NCBI RefSeq assembly: GCF_014191255.1
Contig: NZ_JACHWH010000001.1
Coordinates: forward strand, 2,046,001 to 2,110,000
Length of the DNA: 64,000 nucleotides
Source of the DNA: Amycolatopsis bartoniae
GTDB lineage: Bacteria > Actinomycetota > Actinomycetes > Mycobacteriales > Pseudonocardiaceae
Direction: 5' to 3'
Both the position numbers and the translations under genes were made by a program. This document shows positions 26,345 through 35,410 of the stretch, in pieces. The notes below the pieces were generated by a model. It saw only the letters and a list, made by a program, of their open reading frames with translations, was not told the DNA's origin and searched no databases. How positions within the stretch are numbered: position 1 is the stretch's first letter; every line of letters starts with the position of its first letter.

Positions 26345-26624
26345 CGCGGGTCCAGTCGCGGTCGAAGTCGTCGTCGGAGGCCAGCTCCGGGTCGTACCCC
26401 AGGCCGAGCGCCTCCGAAACGCGGGCATCGCGGCCCAACGTCTGCGCGTACCGCTGGTTCGCCTTCGCCGTGGCGCGCGTGGCGACGTCGACCACCGTCC
26501 GCGCGAGGTACGACGCGCCGTACCGCATCGCCTGCGGGGTCAGCTTCACCGACCGCAGCCGACCGCCGACGCCGACCTCCACGGTCACGCCGTCGGCGGA
26601 TGCCTTGCCGATGATGTCGCTCAT
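26334..26624 (-). CDS. YbaB/EbfC-like small protein
   Basis: 96 residues. The core SADGVTVEVGVGGRLRSVKLTP is the YbaB-type beta hairpin, followed by a helix (ASYLARTVVDVATRATAKAN). The C-terminus is strongly acidic and Arg-rich (YDPELASDDDFDRDWTRDDR). It overlaps the NlpC/P60 gene upstream by four bases and the second YbaB-like gene downstream, so the three are coupled. It probably forms a hetero-oligomer with its neighbour; that is inference. Confidence 0.7.
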   Translation of the reverse strand: MSDIIGKASADGVTVEVGVGGRLRSVKLTPQAMRYGASYLARTVVDVATRATAKANQRYAQTLGRDARVSEALGLGYDPELASDDDFDRDWTRDDR

Positions 26625-27691
26625 GCCGACGGCCTGAACACGCCCAGCAAAGGCTCGCCCGCGTTGCTCGTGCGCAGCGGCACGACGTGGCAGACGTCGC
26701 CGGTGTGCGGCTCCTCGACCATCTGCCCGTTGCCGATGTACATCGCGACGTGCCCGCTCCAGATGACCAGGTCACCGGGCTGGATGTCGTTGATGTCGAC
26801 CTTCTGCCCGACCGTCTGCGTCGCCGCGGTGCGCGGGATCTTCAACCCCGCCTGGCTGTACGCCCACTGCGTCAGCCCGCTGCAGTCCATGCCCTTGTTC
26901 GGGTCCGTGCCGCCCCACACGTACGGCAGGCCGAGCCGCGACAGCGCCGCGCGCACGGCGATCGCCGCCCGCTCGTTCGGCGCCGACACCGTCTGGCCGC
27001 CGGGCAGCTTGATCTGTGATCCGCTGCCGTACTGGTCCGACGGCGGGAACGTGATCGCGGACCCGGTGGACGCCGCGCCACCACCGCCGCCGCTGTACCC
27101 GCCACCGCCTCCGCCGCCACCGCCGGTTCCGCTGGCGCGCGTGCCGAGCGGCCCCGCGGGGGGCGCGGACGCCGGGACGGTGGCGTTCAGGCCGTTCACC
27201 AGGTCCTGCAGGCGGCCCTTGGCCGCGTTGACGATGTCCGCGGCCTCCTTCGCGTACTTCGCGGACATCCCCGCGAGCACCGCGCGGGCCTGCATCTCCG
27301 CACCCGGGTCGGTGCTGCTCGCCGCCGCGTTGACGAGGGTGCGGGCGTCCGCGTCGAACTCCGTCAGCAGCGACTGGCACTGCTGCTGCGCGTCCTTGAC
27401 CAGGCTGGTGGCGTCGCCGATGGTCTGTGCCGTCTTCGACGCCCAGGTGGCGGCGTCGTCGAGGGCCTGGGTGTGTTCCTTGGCCTTGACGCCGAACAGG
27501 TCACCGCGGGCGCCGACCCAGTTGCCCTGCAGGCTGGTGGCCTCGGCCTGGTGCCGGGTGCCGTAGTCGGCGAGCGTGCGGGACAGCGAGGTCAGGTCGG
27601 CCTGCGCCTTGTCGGCGGCGCCGGTGTCCCCCTCCAGCTTGTCCGCGGCCTCCTTGATCGGCGCCTCGTACGGCGCCAGGTCGATCGCCAC
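26621..27691 (-). CDS. NlpC/P60 peptidase with N-terminal WXG100-like region
   Basis: 356 residues. Residues 1-170 form a long helical region with W58-V-G60 (LQGNWVGARG), like WXG100 helical hairpins of type VII substrates. A Gly-rich linker (190-206) follows, then an NlpC/P60 domain from about 238 with catalytic Cys270 (GMDCSGLTQWAY) and His314 (SGHVAMYIG). The domain cleaves cell-wall stem-peptide bonds. There is no Sec signal, so type VII export is the likely route. It is followed by two YbaB-like genes and preceded 11 bases earlier by a small WXG-type gene. Confidence 0.85.
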   Translation of the reverse strand: MAIDLAPYEAPIKEAADKLEGDTGAADKAQADLTSLSRTLADYGTRHQAEATSLQGNWVGARGDLFGVKAKEHTQALDDAATWASKTAQTIGDATSLVKDAQQQCQSLLTEFDADARTLVNAAASSTDPGAEMQARAVLAGMSAKYAKEAADIVNAAKGRLQDLVNGLNATVPASAPPAGPLGTRASGTGGGGGGGGGYSGGGGGAASTGSAITFPPSDQYGSGSQIKLPGGQTVSAPNERAAIAVRAALSRLGLPYVWGGTDPNKGMDCSGLTQWAYSQAGLKIPRTAATQTVGQKVDINDIQPGDLVIWSGHVAMYIGNGQMVEEPHTGDVCHVVPLRTSNAGEPLLGVFRPSA

Positions 27692-27702
27692 GTGCGTTCC
27701 CC

Positions 27703-28041
27703 TCAGCCCAGAATCCGGCGGAACTGGTCGCCGAACAGCTGCTCGTCGGCCTCGTAGTCGCCCTTCGCGGTGTGCACCGACTGCCCCAGGTCGTGGACGC
27801 TGCCGGCCACCGAGTGCACGTGGGTGTGCATGCGGTCGAGGTGGTCGGTGAGCGAGCCGTGCAGCCCGCTCTCGTGCCCGAGGTCGCCGAACAGGTTGCC
27901 GGGCAGCGAGAGGTTGCCCGCCAGGTGGTTCTTCGCGGCGCCCACGATCTCGTCCGAGAGCGCACCGGCACGCGTGTGGTATCGGGCCAGGTCGGCGGTG
28001 TCGACGGAGATCCCTTCAGCCATGTCGCCATGGTGCCCCAT
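27703..28041 (-). CDS. Small WXG100/EspC-like protein with a YxxxE motif
   Basis: 112 residues, helical. TADLARYHTRAGALSDEIVG forms the first helix and the second carries the C-terminal Y96-EAD-E100 motif that matches the type VII secretion signal YxxxD/E. The sequence is unusually His-rich (LTDHLDRMHTHVHSVAG). The ATG at 28041 has a GGAG 7 bases upstream; the ATG at 28023 is an alternative closer to family starts. It leads a four-gene module with the NlpC/P60 protein, probably as its secretion partner. Confidence 0.72.
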   Translation of the reverse strand: MGHHGDMAEGISVDTADLARYHTRAGALSDEIVGAAKNHLAGNLSLPGNLFGDLGHESGLHGSLTDHLDRMHTHVHSVAGSVHDLGQSVHTAKGDYEADEQLFGDQFRRILG

Positions 28042-28069
28042 CGGGAGGCTCCGTGTGGGGCGAACGCCG

Positions 28070-29356
28070 CTATTCGACCACCGCGGTGGCGCGGTACCGC
28101 CAGAACGCGGGCAGCAGCGCGATCGCGATGGCGATCAGCACGATGACCAGCGCACCACCGCCGGCGGCCGCGGCGGCGGTCCCGACGGCGGCGCCCGTCC
28201 AGCCGTGCGTGACGTCGGCGATGCGCGGCCCGCCCGCCACGACGACCGTGAACGCGCCCTGCATCCGGCCGCGCATCTCGTCGGTGGCGGCGGCCTGCAG
28301 AATGGACTGGCGGTAGATGGCGCTGACCATGTCGGCGGCCCCGGCGAGGATCAGGAATCCGGTGGCCAGCCACAACGCGTGCGACAGCCCGAACCCGACG
28401 ACGAACGCGCCCCACGCGCAGATGGCCACCACGACGGCGACCCCCTGGCGGCGGATGCGGCCGAGCCAGCCGGAGAACAACCCGATGACGACCGAGCCGA
28501 TCGGGATGGCCGCGTACAGCCAGCCCAGCGCGAGCCCACCGCCGGGCGGGTCACCGAACGTGCGCTCGGCCATCTCCGGGAACAACGCACGCGGCATGCC
28601 CGCGACCATCGCGACGATGTCCACGACGAAGCTCGCGAGCAGCACCTTCTGCATGCCCATGTAGCGGAACCCGTCGAGCACGTCCCGCAACCCGGCGCGC
28701 CTCACCTGGCCGGACAGCGGAGGCATCGACGGCAGGCGCCAGACGGTGTAGAGCGTGAGCAGGAGGGCGATCGTGTCGATCAGGTAGAGCGTCGGCAGGC
28801 CCAGCACGGGCATCAGCGCACCCGCCGCCATCGGGCCGAAAATGGTGCCGAACTGGTTCATCGTGCCGGAGAGGGCGGTCGCCGCGGGCAGCAGCTCGGG
28901 CGCCACGAGCCGGGCGACGATCGCGCTGCGCGTGGGCATGTTGATCGCGAAGAATGCCTGGTTGGCCGCGAGGAGCGCCAGGACGACCCACACCGAGCCG
29001 ATGTTCAGCCAAGCTTGCAACCACAGCAGCGCCGAGACGATCGCGATCCCGGTGTTGCCGACGAGCAGCAGCTTCCGCCTGTCGACGGTGTCGGCGATCG
29101 CCCCGCCCCACAACCCGAAGACCAGGAGAGGAACGAGCGCGACGGCGCCGGTCAGCCCCACCCACGCGGACGACCCGGTGAGGTCGAAGACCTGCTTGGG
29201 CACCGCAACGGTGGTCAACTGCGAGCCGATCGCGGTGACGGCCGTACCGATCCACAACCGCCGGAACGCAGGCACCCTCAACGGCTGGGTGTCGATCACA
29301 ACCGACCCGAACCGCTTGCGTTTACTACCGACCCCCGCCTCGACACTCACAACCAA
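28070..29356 (-). CDS. MFS transporter, EntS-like
   Basis: 428 residues with about twelve membrane segments. The motif GGAIADTVDRRKLLLVGN after segment 2 is the MFS motif A of the EntS/MFS_3 group, and its partial repeat after segment 8 reads GWLGRIRRQGVAVV. This group includes siderophore and macrolide exporters. It lies 28 bases upstream of the WXG-type gene but codes for a different kind of function. Immediately upstream is element copy B. An AGGTTAGC half-site at 29359-29366 resembles half an iron box, but the other half is poor. Confidence 0.85.
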   Translation of the reverse strand: MVVSVEAGVGSKRKRFGSVVIDTQPLRVPAFRRLWIGTAVTAIGSQLTTVAVPKQVFDLTGSSAWVGLTGAVALVPLLVFGLWGGAIADTVDRRKLLLVGNTGIAIVSALLWLQAWLNIGSVWVVLALLAANQAFFAINMPTRSAIVARLVAPELLPAATALSGTMNQFGTIFGPMAAGALMPVLGLPTLYLIDTIALLLTLYTVWRLPSMPPLSGQVRRAGLRDVLDGFRYMGMQKVLLASFVVDIVAMVAGMPRALFPEMAERTFGDPPGGGLALGWLYAAIPIGSVVIGLFSGWLGRIRRQGVAVVVAICAWGAFVVGFGLSHALWLATGFLILAGAADMVSAIYRQSILQAAATDEMRGRMQGAFTVVVAGGPRIADVTHGWTGAAVGTAAAAAGGGALVIVLIAIAIALLPAFWRYRATAVVE

Positions 29357-29430
29357 CCAGGTTAGCGGAGCTAAGTAGTTGGACGACTGTGATTTCCACT
29401 GAGTGGTGGGGGTGCACCCGGCGCGGCGAC

Positions 29431-29475
29431 TTCGCCGTGGTCACCTTCGCCGTGGTCACCTTCGCCGTGGTCACC
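29431..29475 (+). repeat. Three tandem 15-bp repeats
   Basis: TTCGCCGTGGTCACC is repeated three times without change at the outer edge of element copy B. Copy A carries only one related unit (CGGCGAAGGTGACC, opposite strand). Confidence 0.9.
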
Positions 29476-29535
29476 CGCCGACGAAAGCCGCCCGGCACAC
29501 GCCCAGGCCTCCCCCGTCCCCGATCCCCAGCTGCA

Positions 29536-29622
29536 TTAGCGGTTGGCTCACCGGGTCAAGGGTCGCGCAGCGATCGCGAAGCGACGCCGAAGGCGCCCTT
29601 GACGCGGTGAGCCAACCGTTAA
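29536..29622. repeat. Hairpin 2 of element copy B
   Basis: Arms of 27 bases at 29536-29562 and 29596-29622 are almost perfect complements: TTAGCGGTTGGCTCACCG pairs with CGGTGAGCCAACCGTTAA. The loop region contains two smaller inverted repeats around GATCGCGAAGCGACGCC. Confidence 0.8.
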
Positions 29623-29810
29623 ACGATCAAGGGAGAGGGGCGGGGGTGGCCGGGCGGAACGAGGGCGCCCAGCGCCCGGTCAAGTCCGCACCCACGCCGA
29701 CCACGGCTCACGCGCGCAGGCGCGGGTTCAAAGATCAAAAGAATGCCTCGCCGGCGGGCAGGCTCCAGGATGATGGGGCCCAAAGGGATCTCACCTTGGG
29801 GTGGGTGGTC

Positions 29811-29962
29811 GAGTTGAGTGATCATCCCGTCGCCTGCGGTTTGTGCATATCACTTTGAGCCAGACCCGCAAGGTTGGCATGTCAACTCACGCGAGCACGA
29901 GGGTTGCGGGCCTGGCTCAAAGTGATGGTCCGCTTTCAGGCGACGGGATGATCACCCAACTC
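29811..29962. repeat. Long hairpin 1 of element copy B
   Basis: The outer arms are GAGTTGAGTGATCATCCCGT and ACGGGATGATCACCCAACTC. The inner arms on the + strand are TTTGAGCCAGACCCGCAA and TTGCGGGCCTGGCTCAAA. Compared with copy A the inner arms differ at several positions on both sides while pairing is kept. Confidence 0.85.
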
Positions 29963-29990
29963 TCGGGGGTTCCTTCAAAGCACCCGCCCC

Positions 29991-30662
29991 TTACGGGGCC
30001 ACCCTGTCCACTCGCCAGCCGTCGTGCGTCCTTACGAAACGCAGCCTGTCGTGGAGGCGGTTGCGTTGTCCCTGCCAGAACTCGACCGTGTCCGGCTTGA
30101 TGCGCCAGCCGCCCCAGTGTGGCGGGAAGGGGATCTTCTCCGCGTCGGCGAAGCGGCGCTCGATCGACGACAGGGCGTTGTCCAGCTCGCGCCTGCTGCG
30201 CACCACCTGCGACTGCGGCGACGCCCACGCGCCCAGCTGCGAACCGCGCGGGCGGGACGCCCAGTACTCCGCCGTCTCCGCCACGTCGACCTTCTCAACC
30301 TCGCCGCGCACCGTCACCTGGCGGTGCAGGGGGTACCAGGGGAACGTCGCCGACGCGTAGCGCGTGACGCTCAGGTCGTGGCTCTTCGCCGAGGTGTAGT
30401 TCGTGTAGAAGACCACGCCCCGCTCGTCGAGGCCCTTGCACAGCACCGTGCGCGAGGACGGCCTGCCCTCCGCGTCGGCGGTGGCCAGCACCATCGCGTT
30501 CGGCTCCGAGACCCCCGCGGCGATCGCCTGGTTCAGCCACTCCTGCAGCTGTTCCGTCCAGCTGCCCGCCAGATCGGACTCGTCCAGGGAATCTCCTTCG
30601 TAGGCCACCCGCATTCCGGGCAGCCGAACCGCCACGTCGTCGATGTTCCCGACCTCCGGCAT
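29991..30662 (-). CDS. pdxH: Pyridoxamine/pyridoxine 5'-phosphate oxidase
   Basis: 223 residues. FMN enzyme making pyridoxal 5'-phosphate in the salvage and final synthesis step. Diagnostic segments are AMVLATADAEGRPSSRTVLCKG (FMN), VFYTNYTSAKSHDL, SRPRGSQLGAWASPQSQ and the C-terminal FWQGQRNRLHDR with WRVDRVAP. The ATG at 30662 gives the usual start (MPEVGNIDDVAVRLPGMR); an upstream in-frame start adds only ten unrelated residues. It is followed directly by the hairpin element. The enzyme's cofactor product is used by SerC, encoded at 42.3 kb. Confidence 0.95.
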   Translation of the reverse strand: MPEVGNIDDVAVRLPGMRVAYEGDSLDESDLAGSWTEQLQEWLNQAIAAGVSEPNAMVLATADAEGRPSSRTVLCKGLDERGVVFYTNYTSAKSHDLSVTRYASATFPWYPLHRQVTVRGEVEKVDVAETAEYWASRPRGSQLGAWASPQSQVVRSRRELDNALSSIERRFADAEKIPFPPHWGGWRIKPDTVEFWQGQRNRLHDRLRFVRTHDGWRVDRVAP

Positions 30663-30764
30663 GAGCCAACCTCCGCGCCTGGTGAAACGCACGAGTGAGA
30701 CAAGTGGATGAAGCTTGACGTTAGGGCCTGCGACGCCTGCGCGAAACCCGCCGAACGGTGACCC

Positions 30765-31487
30765 CTACCACGGTGCGTGTCCCAGCAGAGATCTGGCTCG
30801 ATCAAGATCCCGGTGCGCGGTCACCGCATCGGGTGCCAGGGCGGTGATCAACGCACCGCACGCCGCGAGCGGGGTCACCGACCACCAGTCGCCGCCCGCG
30901 GCCTTGACCGGTTCCTGCCCGACCGACAGCTCCGTCGCGAGCACCCGCCGTCCCGCGAGGTGGGCGACGCCGTTGTCGAGCACGCCGACGTCCAGCGTCT
31001 GGTGCAGCACCGGCACGCCACCGGCCACCACCCGCTGCGTGCTGCGCAACTGTCCGGCTCGCTCGTTCACCCGGCCCAGCACGAGCACCTCGCGGGTCCG
31101 CAGCTTCGCCTCCGCGTCCAGGGTCGCGAACAGCTCCGCCGTGTGCCGCGCCCGCGCCGTGACGACCGTCGGCTCCGGCAGGTACTCCAGCACCCCGCCG
31201 CGCTCGATTTCCACCCGGACGGTCGACCGGCTACCACCCTCCCGGTGCCCCGGCAGGGCCAGCGTCGCCGCCACGCCCGACAGCCGCAGCCGCGCCCCGG
31301 CCCCGACCCGGACGGTCAGCGTCAGCTCGTCCCCGCCCAGCGGCGCCGTCGCCGAGCTGACCAGGTGCACCACGGCGTCGCCACCGGTGCGCTTGGGCAG
31401 CAGGGTCAGCGGCGACATCGACCGCAGCTCCCGCAGCACCGTGCGGCCGCCGCGGCACTCGGCGACCAGCCGGGCCTCCGCCCTCAT
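30765..31487 (-). CDS. ureD: Urease accessory protein UreD
   Basis: 240 residues. Scaffold protein that binds apo-urease with UreF and UreG during nickel loading. Family features are [36 protein letters not shown] and the [15 protein letters not shown] segment near residue 95. It is the last gene of the ureABCFGD operon and its ATG overlaps the ureG stop (ATGA). It is shorter than enterobacterial UreD (about 270 residues) but of normal size for actinobacteria. Confidence 0.92.
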   Translation of the reverse strand: MRAEARLVAECRGGRTVLRELRSMSPLTLLPKRTGGDAVVHLVSSATAPLGGDELTLTVRVGAGARLRLSGVAATLALPGHREGGSRSTVRVEIERGGVLEYLPEPTVVTARARHTAELFATLDAEAKLRTREVLVLGRVNERAGQLRSTQRVVAGGVPVLHQTLDVGVLDNGVAHLAGRRVLATELSVGQEPVKAAGGDWWSVTPLAACGALITALAPDAVTAHRDLDRARSLLGHAPW

Positions 31488-32173
31488 GCCAGCTGCTTGC
31501 GGACCCAGCCGGCGACCTCGGGCGCGTCCGGGGTGTCCACAAGGGACTGCGTGATCACTGGCAGCTCGCCGCGCATCCGGTGCGCGTCGGACGTCATCAC
31601 GGTCAGGTCGGCGCGGACGAGGTGCGCGATGTCGATCTTGTTGATCACCAGCAGGTCCGCCGTCGTGACGCCGGGGCCGCCCTTGCGCGGCACCTTGTCG
31701 CCGCCCGCGACGTCGATCACGAACACCTGGCTGTCGGCCAGCCCCCGGCTGAACACGGCGGTCAGGTTGTCGCCGCCGCTTTCGATGATCACCAGTTCCA
31801 GCCCGGGGAACCGCTCCTCCAGCCGCTCGACGGCGTCGAGGTTCGCGGTGATGTCGTCGCGGATCGCGGTGTGCGGGCAGGCACCGGTCTGCACCGCCTC
31901 GATGCGCTCGGCGTCGAGCACGCCCGCGCGGCGCAGGAAGTCGGCGTCCTCGGTCGTGTAGATGTCGTTGGTCACCACCGCCAGGTCGATCTCGTCCACG
32001 AGCGCCCGGCACAGCGCGGCGACCAGCGCCGTCTTGCCGCTGCCCACCGGACCGCCGATGCCGATCCGGAACGCGCGGCCGTGCTTCGGCGACGCCTCGT
32101 GGGAGTCGGGCTCGGACACCGTGGGGTCGAAGTTGATCGCGTGGCCGTGGCCGTGACCGTGTTCAGCTGGCAA
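31484..32173 (-). CDS. ureG: Urease accessory GTPase UreG
   Basis: 229 residues. GTPase that drives nickel insertion into urease. Walker A is [14 protein letters not shown] near residue 41, the metal-binding Cys-Pro-His is in [13 protein letters not shown], and NKIDIAHLV is the guanine motif. The N-terminus is His-rich ([17 protein letters not shown]) and could store or deliver nickel in the absence of UreE, which I do not find here. The start codon appears to be TTG, overlapping the ureF end by 11 bases. Confidence 0.95.
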   Translation of the reverse strand: MPAEHGHGHGHAINFDPTVSEPDSHEASPKHGRAFRIGIGGPVGSGKTALVAALCRALVDEIDLAVVTNDIYTTEDADFLRRAGVLDAERIEAVQTGACPHTAIRDDITANLDAVERLEERFPGLELVIIESGGDNLTAVFSRGLADSQVFVIDVAGGDKVPRKGGPGVTTADLLVINKIDIAHLVRADLTVMTSDAHRMRGELPVITQSLVDTPDAPEVAGWVRKQLA

Positions 32174-32843
32174 AGAGACGCACCTCTTCCTCGTGGTGCC
32201 GAAGGTGTGCTTCGGCGAGCAGGTCCAGCGCCGGCGCGCTGGGCGCAGGCAGGTCGGCGGGGTCCGCGCCCGCGGTCGCGGCCGCCTCGTCGGCGACGGC
32301 CTCCAGCTGCGGGGCGAGCCGCACCACCAGCGCGTTCACGGTGAGCGGGTCGAACCCCAGCAGCCGCACGGCCGCGCTCGCCGGACCGCTCACCGCGAGG
32401 TACGCGAGCGTCAACGCGGTGTCGCGCGGCGCAGCGCCACCGGCACCCGCCAGCGCACCGGTGATGATCGGGTGGTGCGGCCGCGGGGTGACGGCGAGCA
32501 GCTTTCCCACCGCGGGCCAGGCGATCCGGCCCGCCCGCGCGGTGCCCCGGCCCTGCGCCCGCGACGCCTCCCGCTGCGCGTGCGACGGCGTGCGGGCGTC
32601 GAGTTCGGCGTCCAGCCGCAGCCAGTGTCCACTTGCGACATTACGCCGCACGGCATGTGCCGACGCCGCGCCGAAAGCTGCCGCGAGTAGTCCTGCTGTC
32701 CACAAACGACTGTGCAGAAACGGCGGCAGGTCCCGCTCGGTGGTCACCAGCTTCCGCGCGACGACCTCCTCCAGCCCGCCCGAATGGACGTGACCCCCGC
32801 CAGGGAAGCGGGAGTCGGCCAGCAGCAACGCGGTGACGTCCAT
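32163..32843 (-). CDS. ureF: Urease accessory protein UreF
   Basis: 226 residues, all helical. It couples UreG to the urease-UreD complex. The N-terminal [20 protein letters not shown] is the family signature, and [14 protein letters not shown] and [18 protein letters not shown] are conserved internal helices. The ATG overlaps the ureC stop (ATGA), and the end overlaps ureG. Confidence 0.93.
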   Translation of the reverse strand: MDVTALLLADSRFPGGGHVHSGGLEEVVARKLVTTERDLPPFLHSRLWTAGLLAAAFGAASAHAVRRNVASGHWLRLDAELDARTPSHAQREASRAQGRGTARAGRIAWPAVGKLLAVTPRPHHPIITGALAGAGGAAPRDTALTLAYLAVSGPASAAVRLLGFDPLTVNALVVRLAPQLEAVADEAAATAGADPADLPAPSAPALDLLAEAHLRHHEEEVRLFAS

Positions 32844-34561
32844 CAGAACAAGAAGTACCGTTGGGCCATCGGCAGTTCCGCCACCGGTCGCGGCTCGATC
32901 AGCTCCCCGTCGACGTGCACGGCGAAGCTGTCCGGGTCCACCTGGACGTCCGGCAGCGCGTCGTTGAGCAGCATGTCCGCCTTGCCGATCGACCGCGTGT
33001 CCGAGATCGCCACCAACCGTCGCCGCAGCCCGAACGTGCCCGCGACATCGGCCTCGATCGCCGCCTCCGTCACGAAGTGCAGGCTGGTCTCGGCGGCGAC
33101 CGACGGCTGCGCGCCGAACATCGGCCGCGCGAGCACCGGCTGCGGCGTCGGGATGGACGCGTTCGCGTCGCCCATCGCGGCCCACGCCGGAAAACCGCCC
33201 TTGAGCACCACATGCGGGCGCACCCCGAAGAACTTGGGCTCCCACAGCACGAGGTCGGCGAGCTTGCCGACCTCCACCGACCCGATCTCGTGCGCCATGC
33301 CGTGCGCGATCGCCGGGTTGATCGTGTACTTGGCGACATAACGACGAGCCCGCAGGTTGTCCGCCGCGCCGTCACCGGGCAGCGCGCCGCGCCGGGCCTT
33401 CATCACGTGCGCGGTCTGCCAGGTCCGGATGATCACCTCGCCGATCCGGCCCATGGCCTGCGAGTCGGAGCTCATCATCGAGATCGCGCCCAGGTCGTGC
33501 AGCACGTCCTCGGCGGCGATCGTCGTCGGCCGGATGCGGCTCTCGGCGAACGCGAGGTCCTCGGGCACCGACGGGTTGAGGTGGTGGCACACCACGAGCA
33601 TGTCGAGGTGCTCTTCGAGCGTGTTGACCGTGTGCGGGCGCGTCGGGTTGGTGGACGAGGGCAGCACGTTGGGCAGCGAGACGACCTTGATGATGTCCGG
33701 CGCGTGCCCGCCGCCGGCGCCTTCGGTGTGGTACGCGTTGATCGACCGGCCACCGATGGCGTCCACAGTGGACTCGACGAACCCGGCCTCGTTGAGCGTG
33801 TCGGTGTGGATGGCGACCTGCGCGCCGTACTCCCCGGCGACAGTGAGCGCGGCGTCGATCGCGGCGGGCGTCGAACCCCAGTCCTCGTGCAGCTTGAGCC
33901 CGCCCGCCCCGGCTTCGAACTGCTCGCGCAACGCCTCGTGCCGGACGGTGTTTCCCTTGCCCAGCAATAAAACGTTGACCGGCATGGCGTCCATCGCACG
34001 CAGCATCCGGCCCAGGTTCCATGCACCGGGCGTGACCGTGGTGGCCTTGCTGCCCTCGACCGGCCCGGTGCCGCCGCCGACGAGCGTCGTCAGCCCGGAG
34101 GCGAGGGCGGTGTCCACGAGCTGCGGGCAGATGAAGTGCACGTGGCAGTCGATGCCGCCCGCGGTGAGGATCTTCCCGTTGCCCGCCAGCACTTCCGTGG
34201 ACGGCCCGATCACCAGCGCGGGGTCCACGCCGTCCATCGTGTCGGGGTTGCCCGCCTTGCCGATGCCGACGATGCGCCCGTCACGGATTCCGACGTCGGC
34301 CTTGACCACGCCCCAGTGGTCGAGGACGACCGCGCCCGTGATGACCAGGTCCGGCGCGCCCTCCGCGCGCGTGGCCATGCCCTGCCCCATCGACTCGCGG
34401 ATGACCTTGCCACCGCCGAAGATCACCTCGTCCCCGGCGGCCGCGCCCATGCTGCGGTCCTCGGTGACCTCGATCAGCAGGTCGGTGTCCGCGAGCCGGA
34501 TCCGGTCCCCGACCGTCGGGCCGAACAGTTCGACGTAGCGCTCGCGCTCGACGCGGCTCAT
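32843..34561 (-). CDS. ureC: Urease alpha (catalytic) subunit
   Basis: 572 residues. Hydrolyses urea to ammonia and carbamate at a two-nickel centre in the cytosol. Visible ligands are His140 and His142 (DCHVHFI), the carbamylated Lys223 ([10 protein letters not shown]), His252 and His278. The mobile flap carries Cys325-His326-His327 (VVCHHLNP). All key residues are present, so the enzyme should be active. The ATG overlaps the ureB stop by four bases. Confidence 0.97.
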   Translation of the reverse strand: MSRVERERYVELFGPTVGDRIRLADTDLLIEVTEDRSMGAAAGDEVIFGGGKVIRESMGQGMATRAEGAPDLVITGAVVLDHWGVVKADVGIRDGRIVGIGKAGNPDTMDGVDPALVIGPSTEVLAGNGKILTAGGIDCHVHFICPQLVDTALASGLTTLVGGGTGPVEGSKATTVTPGAWNLGRMLRAMDAMPVNVLLLGKGNTVRHEALREQFEAGAGGLKLHEDWGSTPAAIDAALTVAGEYGAQVAIHTDTLNEAGFVESTVDAIGGRSINAYHTEGAGGGHAPDIIKVVSLPNVLPSSTNPTRPHTVNTLEEHLDMLVVCHHLNPSVPEDLAFAESRIRPTTIAAEDVLHDLGAISMMSSDSQAMGRIGEVIIRTWQTAHVMKARRGALPGDGAADNLRARRYVAKYTINPAIAHGMAHEIGSVEVGKLADLVLWEPKFFGVRPHVVLKGGFPAWAAMGDANASIPTPQPVLARPMFGAQPSVAAETSLHFVTEAAIEADVAGTFGLRRRLVAISDTRSIGKADMLLNDALPDVQVDPDSFAVHVDGELIEPRPVAELPMAQRYFLF

Positions 34562-34845
34562 CGCTGCAGCCCCGGCACGACCCCGCGACCCGCCAGCGGC
34601 ACCAGCTCCACCTCGCGGTCCACGCCCGGCTCGAAGCGCACCGACGTCCCCGCCGGGATGTCGAGCCGCTTGCCCTGGGCCGCGTCGCGGTCGAAGTCGA
34701 GCGCCGAGTTGGTCTGCGCGAAGTGGAAGTGCGAACCGACCTGCACGGGCCGGTCGCCGGTGTTCACCACGCGCAGGGTGGTGCGCGGGCGGCCCGGGTT
34801 CAGCTCGACGGGCGCCGCGGCCGGGATGATCTCGCCAGGGTGCAC
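34558..34845 (-). CDS. ureB: Urease beta subunit
   Basis: 95 residues, the usual length when beta is a separate protein. [16 protein letters not shown] at the start, [18 protein letters not shown] in the middle and GTSVRFEPG are family hallmarks. It is a structural subunit that closes the active-site trimer. The GTG start lies 9 bases after the ureA stop. Confidence 0.95.
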   Translation of the reverse strand: MHPGEIIPAAAPVELNPGRPRTTLRVVNTGDRPVQVGSHFHFAQTNSALDFDRDAAQGKRLDIPAGTSVRFEPGVDREVELVPLAGRGVVPGLQR

Positions 34846-34854
34846 GGGATTCTC

Positions 34855-35157
34855 CTAGACGATCGGGTCGTGCACGGTCACGAGCTTCGTGCCGTCCGGA
34901 AAAGTGGCCTCCACCTGCACCGAGTCGACCATTTCGGGAATGCCGGGCAGCACCTGGTCGCGGGAGAGCACGCTGCGCCCGCCCGCCACGAGGTCGGTCA
35001 CGCTCAGCCCGTCCCGCGCGCCTTCGAGCACGTAGTCGGTGATCAGCGCGACGGCCTCGGGGTGGTTCAGCTTCACGCCGCGTTCGAGCCGCCGCCGCGC
35101 CACGTCGGCAGCGACGTGGATGAGCAGTTTGTCCCGTTCCTGGGGGCTCAGGTGCAT
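34855..35157 (-). CDS. ureA: Urease gamma subunit
   Basis: 100 residues. [20 protein letters not shown] and [21 protein letters not shown] are characteristic. It is the first gene of ureABCFGD. The 253-base gap upstream is shared with the divergent citA gene and must hold promoters for both; nitrogen or nickel control would be expected, but I cannot identify boxes with confidence. Confidence 0.95.
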   Translation of the reverse strand: MHLSPQERDKLLIHVAADVARRRLERGVKLNHPEAVALITDYVLEGARDGLSVTDLVAGGRSVLSRDQVLPGIPEMVDSVQVEATFPDGTKLVTVHDPIV

Positions 35158-35410
35158 GAGCCAGGTCTATCACCACGGAGGCACCTCCGAGGCGCCGAGA
35201 AACACAGGATTTACACGGATGGGGGCGGCCGACGCTGAATCGTTCTCGTAATCGTGACCGAAACCACCACATCTTTCGATTGCCACCCGGGCGGCGGGGG
35301 TGCATGGTTTGGGCATCCGTGCGACGAGGCGCGTTCCGGCGCCGCACTCGTGCGAGTAGGCCAGACGCAAGGCAAACGTCGGGGAACGCGCATCGAAAGG
35401 TCTTCTCACC

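Larger units (their letters stand above)
29434..29970 (-). repeat. Double-hairpin element, copy B (inverted relative to copy A)
   Basis: Reverse complement of the element at 21611-22176, with the same order of blocks. Read on the minus strand it starts about 20 bases after the pdxH stop codon with CCCCCGAGAGTTGGGTGATC, just as copy A starts about 20 bases after the acyl-CoA dehydrogenase stop. It fills the gap between the start of the MFS gene and the end of pdxH. It contains no conserved reading frame. Confidence 0.85.

Noticed and set aside
29357..29375. Iron box upstream of the EntS-like MFS gene
   Set aside because: AGGTTAGC is a good half-site, but the other half matches poorly (about 11 of 19 positions), and it falls below the two convincing boxes in this window.
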